From Amblyomma americanum (lineage: Eukaryota; Arthropoda; Arachnida; Ixodida; Ixodidae), in contig NC_135505.1 in NCBI RefSeq assembly GCF_052857255.1, forward strand, positions 50,073,507 through 50,137,506: a stretch of DNA of 64,000 nt. The letters are read 5' to 3'. Positions 9,960 to 22,119 of this stretch are shown here, one piece after another; position 1 is the first letter of the stretch, and each line of letters starts with the position of its first letter. The notes beneath the pieces are model-generated. The model saw only the letters and a program-made list of their open reading frames with translations, was not told the DNA's origin and did no database searches. The translations under genes and the position numbers were made by a program.

Positions 9960-10410
9960 ATGAGAGAAGCAAACGCCAACCAAGTTATTGCAAGAAGACG
10001 CAGTCTTTCGAAACCTTCCTCGGTTTCTTCTTCAAGGTGTGACTGCGCGCGAGTACCAGCTTAGCTTTTAAACATACATAAAGATGACCACCAGGTCATT
10101 CAACTTAAACTGAGAGCCCTGGAAAAGGTAATAAAGGGAGCGATTAGTACTTCCCGGCGTTTACTGAACATCCCATGACTGAAGCAACAGCCTCGTTTGC
10201 GCATTTGGCTAGCACATTAGTTCCGTGTAAGTCTATACTGTGGTCGCATGCTTCGCAGTGCTCGGCCACGGCGCTTCGCTCACTTTGACGTCAGCTTTGT
10301 GCTGCTCCATTCTGGAATAACAACCCCGGGCACTCAAGCACGGTAGCTGTACGCAACAGTTTGGGCAATTTCTTTAGGACGACGGCCTTTTGGGCGGGGC
10401 AAGAAACATC
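9960..10410 (-). mobile_element. Penelope-like element 3' end, degraded
   Basis: On the minus strand, frames shift through ERSAVAEHCEACDHSIDL and RLLLQSWDVQ. These correspond to the AEH...H/D-I and RLLLESWHIQ blocks at the C-terminus of GIY-YIG Penelope proteins (compare 6684-7090). A 3' UTR follows with a hammerhead-like motif (10007-10036) and a TTGCAATAACTTGG stretch. It is shorter and more decayed than the copy at 6.7 kb. Confidence 0.6.
10007..10036 (-). ncRNA. Decayed hammerhead-like motif
   Basis: Minus strand: TTGAAGA in place of CTGATGA, then a perfect 6-bp helix GAAACC/GGTTTC with a GAGGAA loop, then GAAA. The position relative to the coding end matches the motif at 7120-7148. The core substitutions suggest it is inactive. 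Confidence 0.4.
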
Positions 10411-11446
10411 CGGTGATGGTAGTCGTCTTGCGTGTTCTTCGTACCCCTTCTTTTCCCAAAATATGAGTTGAGGTTTTCCACACTCCTTTCATGCGTGGAA
10501 TGCATACGTCTGTTTACAGCTGTCGTATGCTGAGGCTAGGCTTAGAATTGTTTCGAGTGCGTCTTTTCATGGTTTCAGCTGATACACGGAATGAATGGAA
10601 TCAGGCATCCTTTTCTTTTCAGGTCGAAGAAAAAAATAGGCGTCATAATCGCTTTCAAACATCGAGGAAAGTAGCTTCGATCTGCACCAAATGCAGCAGT
10701 GGATCTATTTCGGCAGCTTCTCCCGTCCTCAGTGTGAAGCCACGACCTCTTGACCGATCGCAGACGGCGGCGCGACCCACGGTGTTCCCCGCGGCGCCGG
10801 CCGCATATTTCTGCTAGAAGGACAATTCGCAGTTGTTTTTGCCTTATTTGCCTTCGATATTTCAGTAAGCAGCATAAAAAACCGGAGGATGCCGCTGCAA
10901 GACTGATTTGCCCAAAAAGTGCTTTCGTGTCCCTTTAAAGAGCCCGAAGGAAAGTAGAGTAGATCAATGAGCCAACTCCAGTTAACGATATCCTAGTTCA
11001 AACCAGTGTGCCGAAATATACATGGGCAGGGCTTGTCACGTGATGATAACCGATGGTAGCTTATGATACTGAATGAGACTTCAAGAGAAAGCTAGGCCAG
11101 TAATGGGAAGGAGAGAGGAGGGGGTGGAGTGTCAGGTGGGTGGACGAGGATAGAAAGTCTTTGGCTGTAAGAAGGCTGTAGCTAGTACAGGGAGAATTAA
11201 TTGAAGAGATATGAAGGAAGGACTTGTCCTGTAATAGAAGTAATAAGTCTGATCATGGCCATAAGGATGGCGAACTGTACTGCACGATAATCTGCACACT
11301 CGGCTTAATTTGGGGGCGACAGCGAAGTGCAAGGTTCTCCTGTAGAACAAGAGCTAGGACTGGCTCATTGGAGCTCCCCGATTCCAGAACCTACGCAACT
11401 ATATTTTATAATTTGACTGAACAAAAAGTTGTAAATAAAAGCCGGC
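10411..11446. other. No recognisable gene
   Basis: Short frames only (10491-10817, 11224-11535 plus; 11132-11350 minus). No motif, RNA or repeat can be supported. Confidence 0.4.
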
Positions 11447-11458
11447 TGTATGTAGCAT

Positions 11459-11483
11459 TCATCATCATCATCATCATCATCAG
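11459..11483 (-). repeat. (GAT)n 3' tail of RTE
   Basis: About eight ATC units on the plus strand directly inside the left target-site duplication and directly after the ORF end. Short tandem 3' tails are typical of RTE elements. Confidence 0.8.
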
Positions 11484-11488
11484 CCTTA

Positions 11489-14400
11489 CTAAACCCACTG
11501 CAGGGCAAAGGCCTCTCTCATGTCTCTCCAATTAACCCTATCCTTTGCCAGCTGCATCCAACCTTTGCCGGCAAACTTCTTAATCTCACCCGCCCACCTA
11601 ACCTTCTGCCGCCCCCTGCTACGCTTACTTTCTCTTGGAACCCACTCCGTTACCCTTAAAGACCAGCGGTTATCTTGCCTTCGCATTACATGCCCTGCCC
11701 AAGCCCATTTCGTTCTCTTGATTTCGACTAGGATGTCATTAACCCGAGTTTGTTCAATAACCCACTCTGCCCGCTTCCGATCTCTTAACGTTACACCTAT
11801 CATTTTTCTTTCCATGGCTCGCTGCGTTGTCCTTAACTTAAGCTGAACTCTTTTCGTTAGCCTCCACGTTTCTGCCCCGTAGGTGAGTACCGGTAAGATT
11901 ATGCTGTTGTACACTTTCCTCTTGAGGGAAATTGGTAAACTGCCACTCATGATCTGCGAGAATTTGCCATATGCGCTCCACCCCATTCTTATCCTTCTAG
12001 TTATCTCCCTCTCATGATCCGCATCATTTGTCACTAACTGCCCTAAGTAGACGTATTCCGGCACAATTTCTAGGCTCCTGCTGCCAATTGTGGACTGTTG
12101 TTCCCTTGCTAGGCTGTTGAACATTACCTTGGTTTTCTGCATGTTAATTTTTAGACCCATCGATCTGCTCTGCCTGTCTAACTCGTTGATCATGATTTGC
12201 AGTTCACCTCCTGTGTGACTCAGCAAGGCAATGTCATCAGCAAATCGCTGATTATTTAGGTATTCTCCATTTATTATTATTCCCAACTGTTCCCAATTCA
12301 GGCCTCGAAATACCTCCTGCAAACATGCGGTGAACAGCATTGGCGAGATCGTGTCTCCTTGCCTGACGCCCTTCCTTATTGGAATTTTATTGCTGACTTT
12401 ATGGAGGACTATAGTAGCTGTGCAGTTGCTATATATATCTTCCAGTATTTTGACATAAGGCTCTTCTACCCCCTGATTACGCAATGCCTGTATGACTGCT
12501 GAGGTTTCCACTGAGTCGAATGCTTTCTCGTAATCAATGAAAGCTATATATAGAGGTTGGTTATATTCTGCGCATTTCTCTATCACCTGATTGATAGTGT
12601 GAATATGATATATTGTGGAATATCCTTTACTAAAGCCTGCCTGCTCATTTGGTTGATTAAAGTCTAACGTTGCCCTGACTCTATTAGCGATTACCTTAGT
12701 AAATACTTTGTAGGCAACGGATAGTAAGCTGATCGGCCTGTAATTTTTCAAGTCCTTGGCGTCTCCCTTCTTATGAATTAAGATAATGTTTGCATTCTTC
12801 CAAGCTTCTGGTACAGTCGAGGTCATAAGGCATTGCGTATACAGGGTGGCTAGTTTTTCTAGCACGATGTCCCCTCCATCCTTCAACAGATCTGCTGTTA
12901 CCTGATACTCCCCAGCTGCTTTTCCCCTTTTCATTGCTTCTAAGGCTTTCTTTACTTCATCTTTCCTTACTGGCGGGATGACGCATTGCTGTGCACTGCT
13001 GTCTTTATCATTAGCGCTCTGATTACATTGGCTACTGTACAGGTCTGTGTCGAACTCTTCGGCTACGTTAACTATCTTATCCATGTTGCTAATGACATTG
13101 CCCTGCTTGTCTGTTAATGCATACATCTCGTTTTTACCTATCCCTAGTTTCCTCTTCACTGTTTTTAGGCAACCTCCGTTCTTTATAGCATGCTCGATTC
13201 TCTCCATATTAAACTTCCTTATGTCGGCTACCTTGCGCTTATTTATTAACTTTGATAGCTCCGTTACTTCTATTCTATCGGTAGTGTTAGATGCCTTCAT
13301 GTTTTGGCGCTTCTTAATCAGATCTTTCGTCATCTGAGATATCTTCCCGGTATCGTTTCGAACTGTCCTACCGCCTACTTCTACTGCGCACTCCGTAATT
13401 ATTGACGTCAGGTTATCGTGCATTGAATGAACATTAAGATCATCTTCCTCAGTTAAAGCCGAATATCTGTTTTGCAGCGCTATCCTAAACTCCTGTTCTT
13501 GTTGACTGCGCGTTAAAGCACAGGGACAGAAGAAACACAGAGGACGTCGTCCTCTGTGTTTCTTCTGTCTCTGTGCTTTAACGCACTGTCAACAAGAATG
13601 AATCATTACCAACTAGCCCGGCAATTTGTCCTAAACTCCTGTGCTTTCCCTCTTACGGCTAACTCGTTAATGGTCTTCTTCGCTAGCTTCTTCCGCTCCC
13701 TCTTCAAGGCTAAGCTAATTCTAGACTTTACCATTCTATGGTCGCTGCAACGCACCCTTCCGAGGACGGCCACATCCTGAATGATGCCAGGTTTAGCGCA
13801 TAGTATGAAGTCGATTTCATTTTTAATCTCACCATTGGGGCTCTTCCAGGTCCACTTCCTGTTTTCTCATTTGCGGAAGAAGGTATTCATGATCCGTAAA
13901 TTATTTCTATCCGCGAATTCGACTAATAACTCTCCCCTACTATTTCTAGAGACTATCCCATAGTCCCCTACCGCGTGGTCGTCAGTCTGCTTCTTGCCCA
14001 CCTTCGCATTGAAGTCGCCCATCAGTACAGTGTACGGCGATTTTACTTTATTCATTGCTGATTCTACGTCCTCATAGAAGCTTTCAACGGTCTGGTCATC
14101 ATGGCTGGATGTGGGTGCGTAGGCCTGCACCACTTTCAGCTTGTACCTCTTATTCAGCCTAATTACTATAGCTGCTACCCTATCGTTAATACTGTAGAGC
14201 TCCTCTACGTTGCCAGCTATATCCTTATTAATGAGGAAACCCACACCTAGTTCTCGTCTATCTTCTAACCCGCGATAGCACAGTATGTGTCCGTCCTTTA
14301 GTACTGTATACGCGTCACCTGTCCTCCTAACTTCGCTAAGCCCTATCACATCCCATTTAATTCCCGCTAGTTCCTCAAACAGCACTGCTAGGCTAGCCTC

Positions 14401-14736
14401 ACTAGCTAAAGTTCTAGCGTTAAACGTTGCCAGGTTCAGATTCCAATGGCGGCCTGTCCGGAGCCAGAGATTCTTAGCACCCTCCGCTGCATCACAGGTC
14501 AGACCGCCGCCGTGGTCAGTTGCTCTGCAGCCGCTTGGCACTGAGGGCCGAGGGTTAATTGGTTTGATCATAGAAGGTTGTGGCCAAGTACTACACCAGG
14601 GTGGCCAAATCCTGCTCTGGTGAGAGAGTGCGTTGTCGGTTCTGGTCACCGAGATAAGGCCGCACTCCAAGCCTGGGTATGCAATTCCATTGACACACGG
14701 ATTTTTTTTAAAACCCGGTGGAGAATTGCGCGGCAC
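11489..14736 (-). pseudogene. RTE ORF: AP endonuclease plus reverse transcriptase
   Basis: The endonuclease half (14736-13867) carries LATFNARTLASEASL, VIGLSEVRRTG (metal-binding Glu), VQAYAPTSSHDD and VLMGDFNAKVG. A TGA at 13867-13869 interrupts RK-stop-ENRKWTWKSPNGEIKNEIDF; the same frame continues, so a single base change (CGA to TGA would fit CpG decay) explains it. After the hairpin insertion at 13497-13628 the RT half (to 11489) shows FIDYEKAFDSV, KGVRQGDTISPMLF and FADDIALLSH, the catalytic palm residues, and then a C-terminal domain. EN nicks the target and RT copies the RNA there. Combined length is about 1030 residues, normal for RTE. Confidence 0.9.
13497..13628. repeat. 132-bp hairpin insertion with 14-bp target-site duplication
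   Basis: Flanked by TCCTAAACTCCTGT at 13483-13496 and 13629-13642. The insert consists of two 50-nt inverted arms (13497-13546 and 13548-13597) differing at three positions, a 1-nt centre, and a 31-nt unpaired tail to 13628. It splits the RTE ORF between ...KAQEFR and IALQNRYSALTEED.... Arms that start exactly at one boundary but not the other do not fit an ordinary cut-and-paste element. Confidence 0.85.
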
Positions 14737-14804
14737 CAGGATTTGAACCCCGGTCCTCTTACACGCGAGGCGGATGTTCTGCCTCTACGCCATCGCTGCA
14801 TCCG
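14735..14804 (-). other. tRNA-like head (Pol III A and B boxes) at RTE 5' end
   Basis: On the minus strand TGGCGTAGAGG (A box, 14792-14782) and GGTTCAAATCC (B box, 14749-14739) are 33 bp apart. Together they give a tRNA-like stretch that starts about 10 bp inside the right target-site duplication. It leads without a break into the RTE leader. A second RTE copy (62815 onward) has the same head in the same place, so it belongs to the element. Confidence 0.75.
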
Positions 14805-14816
14805 TCTATGTAGCAT

Positions 14817-17800
14817 GCAATATGTATCATTGTTAAGCATGAAATGTGCGAAATCACAGTTTTTTGCTGGTGGACTCCACAGCCACCTACCCGAAAGCGC
14901 TATAGAGGTTTTCACTGACGCCTTGGGGCCAGGTATGCGTGTAAACTTTTGAATCGTCGATGATAACTTACGTAATGTACGCCGGCGCACTGTATTCCAG
15001 TCGTTCGTTTTTGCAGCAGTGTAGTCAACGCCAGCGGGAATTGCACTAGTGACATGTTTTTGCCACAGCGCTGTCCACGCCAATGCATGCAGCGCAGATC
15101 TCTCTGTCACTACTGCCACATAGCGGAAAGCGTGAATATTAGTTTCGAAGCAGTATTACAGAGGCTTGGCGCAGCGAGACATATACCTTATTACCGGACA
15201 CTGGTCACGCATTCGCAGTGGCGCTGCCTTTGGAACTTTGGTCGCGCAGGAGGCGCCAGGTAAACCAGTACACTTCTACGCTAATGCGCTTCCGCAAAGC
15301 TAATATTATCTATTACAGGATGAAGAAGATGATGGGCAATGCATCGCGCGAGATTGTGTTTAACACGAGAGTGTTTAACACGAGACCTGCTTGATTTCGG
15401 CGGAAGGCTAGTGCCCTGTCGTGGAGTTTCATTTTATTTCTTTTATTTATTACCATCACTTAGCAAAAACCAACAAAAGCCGCAAACATATTAACAGTGC
15501 AGAGTCTTGCTTGTAGCGTACCCAATGATATAGGGCTTTCTCACTAACCAAGAAAAAATTGTTGGCTCACTTGGGAAATTAAGAGATATCTGGCCCGCAT
15601 AAGTCATAAATTCAGCGTGTCCGCTTTCGCCTCTATACGCGGTCTCCCTCTTTTAGTATTCAAGTGAATTCGAGGATGGTACCCGGCAAGCGCTCAATTT
15701 TTATGTAAAATTCTCCGAATCACAGGAGCCGCGCAGCACGGAAGAAATGTCCTTTCCCGTCTAGCCACGGGTTAGATGAGTGAAAAATGAGCCTATCTAA
15801 TCCTACACCCTCTAAATTTTAACCTATGTCACTTCTCCAGCATGGCATCCTAAGCTATCATTTACCAGGTGTGGTCAGGAGAGCGTAACTGGTTAGACTT
15901 CCGTTCCTGTAAGTAGCTTCTAGTTCATTTCATATTCCTTTATCTCTACTTCAGGTGTACTAAACATTATTTGTCCTCCCCAATATTTTTCCATATATTT
16001 TAGAATTCGTTTAAGGCTTTTGTTTGTAGGCTGTGTAGACATAGGTCCCAAGAGTTTTCACTGCTTTTATTTAACGACTGTTCCGGATGGCTCGGCGCTC
16101 TCGTTTCAGCATTCGGTTTCACCAATCACCCTGAGAGTCCTGAGGTTATCCATGTTGTCGACCAGGAGAAACGAACCGTATTGCCTTGTGCTAAGTCGTG
16201 CAACCCACGCCGAGAACCACATCCCCGAGCAATCCATGAGATTTAAAAGGTCATGGGTATGATAAGTTCGTTGATTGTTGTCTTAGCAATGAATCGCTTT
16301 TAAGAGTGTATAAAGTGGCCGCCAGTTGCGCAGATCTGCAGGCCATCTCATTTCTTCTTGTCTATATTTCAGTACGGAAGGGTTCACTGTTGACCGAGTG
16401 TTTTTGTTCCGCGTCTACAAAGGCGCTAACCTTGCGGTCTTTAATGACACATACCGTATTTAGCGTTCGAGAGAGGTTATTCGATTCGGGTCACGGCTTC
16501 GCTAAATACGGGGATCGTGGCACGGCTGTGACATCGTGGCTTCATTGCGTGGCGTTGTTGTCTTGGAGCATCGTCGAATCGCGCTGGGGCTCAGCATTTT
16601 GTGTTAGATCCCCGTAGCGGGTACGGCATTTTTAGCACTGTTTTTGGTAGACAATATTTGTTTGGCTTTAAAGTGACCTCTCCTTTAGACGTTCTCTGAT
16701 ATAGGCTGATATGTTTGGCTCTAGTCGGTGCGGCGTGATTATGCGGACTCAATGACCACAACGCTGACGTCAATGAGCGGTTGGCTGCGAATTCGGCACG
16801 CATTTCATTTTGTCGATACCGAGGTCTCGTTAGTAGGGCCTCGTAGAATATAACACGAAGGACCACTTATATGTACGATCAGCGCTAGTGTACGTGGGAT
16901 TAATGGTAAAGACATGGGAGGAATATTCTTGAGAACACAAAACGGACCATTGGTTGAGAGGGAAGCCTCAGTACCCTTTTAACACTCAAATATATCGTCT
17001 GTTTTAGTACAGTCAAAGAAAAATGATGGTAATGCTGAGTTCTCCATGTGTCACATTTTATTGTGTGAGTTTATTCATGAGTGCATATGTCGGCGGCTAC
17101 GATCGTGATGCCATGTCTTAAAGTTCTTGCACGAGCGGAGTTGCGCTTTTGCACAGCTGATCTGTGCAGGCTATACCTTAAACACTTTGTTTTTCCGAAA
17201 TTCTTGCTTTTCAAACCACCAGCATGCACCATTATGATAACTTTAGCTTGCGATAAGCTACTAGACTCCTGTCAAGTAAATTTAACCGTGCGCTACGCCT
17301 CTGCCAATTTCAAAAAAATTTGGTAGGCCATACACTTGCCAGACACCTTCTTTGGGTAGTATTATACTTAGGCCAATTTGATTTTATTCCTGTCGTCCTC
17401 AATTCTGGTGCGTTAAACCAGAAGTAGCAAAAATTTACAGATATTACAGCAAAACTCAAGACTTTACAAAATGAAAATCGTGTATGGTATACTTACAACT
17501 GAAGGACTACTGCAAGTGCAGGAATAAATCGGAATCACTGAAAGAAAAAAGCAACAAATAAGAATTCCTCACAAAGTGAAACCAAATGCATTAATGGTCA
17601 TCCCTATGCTAGCAATCTAGAAAACCAATCTCCTCCGATAGTCTGTAGAGAGAGGGTGCGCTGACGCAATCTGCGTCCTTGAAAGCTGATTCCATAGGCC
17701 TGCATTTTTTATCGCGTAAGCTGCTCCCGACACGTCCTCAATATCGTGCGATCGTGAAGGTCTCTACAGAACTTGCCCTCTTGGCACTCCTGGTAGTGAA

Positions 17801-18454
17801 GCTTGAGGTTCCTATTAGACACTGACGACCTCAGCGGCGCACCGTACCACCTGACATATTCTTTTAATCATCGGCTGGTTTGACCAATGAACGAACGTCG
17901 TCAAAGGACAAAAGACATGACCGGCGCCCTCCTAGTTTTATTGACAAGTGTCTCAAGTTTTTTCAGGCAGCCTATCCTCTTATCAGAACCGGTGAATAAA
18001 TGATTTATTGCAATGTGATGTAAAACAAATTTCTAAAGCATTTGGCTCCGTTCCTCATCACATTGAATAAATCAATGTCAGAAAGTGATCTACCGCATAG
18101 ATGCGCGCCACTGGATTTCATGAAGTATTGTTCTCCGTTTTAAAATTTTAAAAAGTTATGCTGTCTTTATTTTCGTTTTTTTAAGAAACTAACATACTCA
18201 TGTGTAGGGACCCGCAGAAATATGAACACATGGTCCTTCTAAAGTTTTTTACCTACAAGAATGCAGCATCCGTCAGTATAAGTGAGTCCGGAAGCGCATG
18301 CACTGCTAAATGACTATATCGTGAATCAGCCAACGCAATGAATTTAGAGTAAAAGCCGCTTCAATTCTGGCGGAAACTAGTTTTAGTTGATTAATTATTT
18401 CCTGCGACATATATTTTGAGATAGTTATGAATGGTTTATGACATGTGTATGAAG
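14817..18454. other. No recognisable gene; nested inverted repeats at 16.5 kb
   Basis: Only short, unassignable frames. Two perfect inverted repeats overlap: CCGTATTTAGCG at 16454-16465 with its complement at 16500-16511, and TACGGGGATC at 16507-16516 with its complement at 16607-16616. This may be the end of an unknown DNA element. Confidence 0.4.
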
Positions 18455-18545
18455 GTTTAAAGTCCCAAAGCGATTGAGGCTATGAGGCACGCCGTAGTGA
18501 AGGGCTACGGAAATTTCAGCCACCCGGGGTTCTTTAACGTGGACT
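18455..18545 (-). repeat. SINE 3'-body fragment
   Basis: On the minus strand it reads GATGTCAGTCCACGTTAAAG, then AACCCCGGGTGGCTGAAATT, then a stretch ending GGGACTTTAAACC. This is the body of the tRNA-derived SINE seen complete at 33781-33980. The tRNA part is missing. Confidence 0.6.
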
Positions 18546-21500
18546 GACATCTCTGAGAGGCGTTCAAGAGTTGCCACGTTCTGCAACATTCAATTGCTGT
18601 CACACCAATAACTGTTCGTTTTTATGAGAAATATAAAGCCTCACATACTAGCTGTCAACCATAAACCTCTTTTAGTCAAGCTTTCCGTCTCCACCTTACA
18701 AGGTACGTTATTTTTCAGGATAATGTCTCTACTGTTTGATTGCTCGATAACTTTGCACCAGAAATCGCAATTCCATATATGACCAGGGACTTCCTTGCGT
18801 TTACTGAGAACTGCAGCTTTCCTTCGTATGCGTCATTTCGTAATATTTAAACGTTTCACTATTTCTGCTGTTGAACATCTCGTCTGTAAGGCAATTTTTG
18901 AAACACATACAAACTGTACCGTGTCGGCAAAAAAGAAGTAATATATTTTTTATTCAATATTTTATTTTTATACATTTATTTTCTATTTTACCAGTTTGGG
19001 CATTACAGATAGGTGTGGTAAAAACACAAAATGGAAGCAGCGAGGACAATACAATAGGTGTCTTTAATCTAGTCGATGAAGAAGCGCATATTTGAAAGCG
19101 CCATGTTAAGGCATGAAGATGACACAGGGTGGGAAGTGGTTCAGGTCTTACCTGGACTTGGGGAGGAAAGAATGCAAATACTGGCGAGCTCCGCAAATTG
19201 GAGTGTTTACGCTGAATCCATGATCGATCCTGGATGTTACTAGTGACGAGACTTTATTTCAGTAATTGGTTCCCTTAATACATCTTACAAACCCACAAAA
19301 GGTGTTCAAATATGGCGCCGAAATAAAAGATCTGGTTGGTCTAGAGTTCCTTTCATGAGCGTGGCACTAGCTGAACGAGAATAGGTAGTAGAAAATGAGG
19401 GGAGCGATTTCGGACGTCTTCTGAGGCATTAAACACCGACTTGATATCAGGGGCTCAGACGGAAGAGGCATATCCTATTGTCGAGCAATCTACCGTATAA
19501 GCAGCAATAATTTTAAAGCCTGTCGTGAGAACGAAAACTTAAAGTGAAGAAATCTAACGACATGATCAGCATTGTCAGCTATTTTAAGTGAGTTTTTTAC
19601 AAGGATATAACTTTATAACTCATATTCACTCCAAATTACCTATATATGAAAACAAAGGCTAAAGGGGAGCTAGAAAGGAGCTATTATTTTGGGAAGTCAT
19701 ATTAGTTTGGTTGGCTCATATTTCTTTACATTAAGCTTTTTGGGCAAAGCTTCGCAACATAAAGAAAATTTATTAAAGTCACCCTCAAGAACAGAGGTAT
19801 CGGAAGGGTCGGGAGCTTCTTCATAAAAAAGTTGTTCTTGTGGGAACACCTCTATACTTGTTGATATCACTTCAGGAACATCAGTGATACAGATAAGAAA
19901 GAAGAGAAGTCTTGTTACTGACTCGTGATCAACACTCAATGACTGATGAAACATTATAGAACGAATCATTCGCTATCATATGTTCAGAGCGAGCACCCAA
20001 ATGCATTGTCTCTCTTCAATGTGTCATTACAAATTTCAAGTTTGCAAAATTTTAAAAGGAGAAGCTGATAAAACATGATGCCGAAGGCTTAACGATATCT
20101 ATGAATTTGCAGTCAACGACCGCGAAGTGACCCAAGCTTCAAAACGTAATTATTACATGCGAATAATTGCGTTTCCAAAACGGTTTCCACAAAGCCAATT
20201 TTATCGGTTGTAAGGAAAGAATTAGATTCATGGTTAGTGACATGAGCCGTGTAGATCGCGGCTGAAGCTGTTTGCATAGACTAGGGGTTAATGATCTGTG
20301 TCTTTAATTTAAAAGGCTGCGAAAATCACCCCACAGGTGTGCTGACACTACCTTCCCCAAATTACTGCCACTGTCTCAGATAACAGGTGACTATGTACAT
20401 TTGCGTATAAATTACCTCCTAATCAGTCCTGATAACAGACATCCATGGGCTGTCTAGGGTGCTATGTTGGTCATGGCTACCAGTCTGTATTTTGTGGAAC
20501 AGGATTGAATTGTGTAGTTTAATGATTCGCAACAATGGATATGTGCGACCACAAAGTCGCGGTTACACTGCAGTGTGATTTCGCTATTGTATAGATGTTG
20601 GGGAAAGTCTAGGGCTTGTGGAGGTTAATAATGAGCTTTCTAGGTATCTTCGAAAATTGGTGCCTATTGCGTAGCAGAGAAGATACCGAAAATTATGAGA
20701 TTCAGTTGTCTTACGAAGGGCGACATAAAGCCCCGCTACAAACGCGTTAACAGATAACCTCTTCATAGTTGGCACCAGCACAGGAACAGAAAAAAGAATG
20801 CAGAATTACTTCAGTATTTCTTTGCTATATTTTACATCAATATTTCAGATGATTTCAAATGGTTCGTTCTTGTCAGTCTTCTGACGTACCTTATTTTGTG
20901 ATGAAATAAATTTCCTAGAAATGTAAGCTCCTACATCACTGGAAGGTTGAAGAGTGCCTAATGAACAATTATAATAGGAATGCATTAAATTGCAGTGTTT
21001 CGCTGTGCATAAGGCATCTCATGCGGCAATAAAAAAATGCAACTATTCTCAAAGCTCTTTCAAAGATATTGCTAATCATTTTGACCGTCTATTATCTGAG
21101 TCAACAGCTAAGTGCCCAAGAACACATTTTCAAGAAAGAAAAGGGAAATTCCAGAGAAACAAGCGTTCGCGCTAGCGGCTGTCGACAGGAAAGGAATTCT
21201 GATATTCTCCATCACTAATAAAACGTAACAAGTATAGCTGTCTTGCATGAAATTTTTGAAAATTGGAAAATTGTAGGAGACAGGTATAGAAATATTTAAC
21301 GTAATGGTCCATTATTCTGATCTGTTGCAAAATCTTTCCTTTAAAATGTTTCCAGTGATCACATCGAACAGTTAAGACAATGATAGAAAATCAATGGGGA
21401 ACGCTCCTAACGATAGCAGAAACGTGAATAGAAACAAAACTACAACACGGCCGTCGGGCGATCACCGGATGTATTGAATCTCGCAGTGAATTTTTACATT

Positions 21501-21659
21501 ATATGAAAAAATCGCGCTCACAAACAGTTTCCCGTGTTGTACAAAATTTCTGCGTATGTCCTAATTAACGGCATTAGCGCTGATACTATTCAGAGCGGCT
21601 AAAAATTCGCCATACACAGTTATGCGAGGGACAGAGTTTAACAGGCAGCAGTGAACATA
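18546..21659. other. No recognisable gene
   Basis: AT-rich DNA with scattered short frames (for example 18954-19196 and 19697-19969, minus). I see no domain, RNA gene or repeat that I can support. Confidence 0.4.
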
Positions 21660-22010
21660 CTGCATCAAACAAAAAACTTACAACTATTGAGTTGCTTTGT
21701 GTCCCGGCATACTCGCGGATCCCTGGCAACGAAGCGGCGCGTATCTAAGCTCGAGTATTCGTCAGCTGAAAAGGGGACGCGTTAATTACTGAGACTTTCT
21801 CGAAGGACAGCCTAGCATCATATCACAACATTACTAATCATTTTAAACTAGAAAGGAGGATCTGGTCCCTCCAGACAAAACTTTGGATAAGGAGCAGAAG
21901 ACCACTTGGATGTGAATCCAGACGCGATCCTTCATGACTCGTTACTTACTGTGAAAATTCTATACCGGCGATCACGGCTCGGAATGTACACAAATTGGCA
22001 AAATGGCCAT
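21660..22010 (+). pseudogene. I-group LINE RNase H / C-terminal fragment
   Basis: The frame reads ELLCVPAYSRIPGNEAAR, matching the end of LINE RNase H domains (WVPAHSGxPGNExA), and then SKDSLASYHNITNHFKLERR, a linker found before the C-terminal zinc knuckle in this group. Stops interrupt it, and the earlier RNase H motifs upstream are not readable. It ends where the Penelope tail begins. Confidence 0.45.
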
Positions 22011-22119
22011 TTACGATAACAGATTATGGAACTGTAACGAGAAGGCGCCACCGGAGTCTCTAAGAAAAGTTTCTACTCTCGAGCAGTGGGAGGCTGACGG
22101 GCTAGGTGACGGCCTAGTT

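Larger units (their letters stand above)
11459..14806 (-). mobile_element. Full-length RTE-type LINE with tRNA-like 5' head
   Basis: Element of 3348 bp flanked by the 10-bp direct repeat TATGTAGCAT (11449-11458 and 14807-14816), a clean target-site duplication. From its 5' end on the minus strand it has a tRNA-like segment, a short leader, one long ORF with AP-endonuclease then RT domains, and a (GAT)n tail of about eight units, as expected for RTE LINEs. One nonsense codon and one hairpin insertion are the only large defects I see, so it is a rather young insertion. Confidence 0.9.

Noticed and set aside
11520..11846. 108-codon plus-strand frame, and 13047-13337
   Set aside because: Antisense to the RTE ORF.
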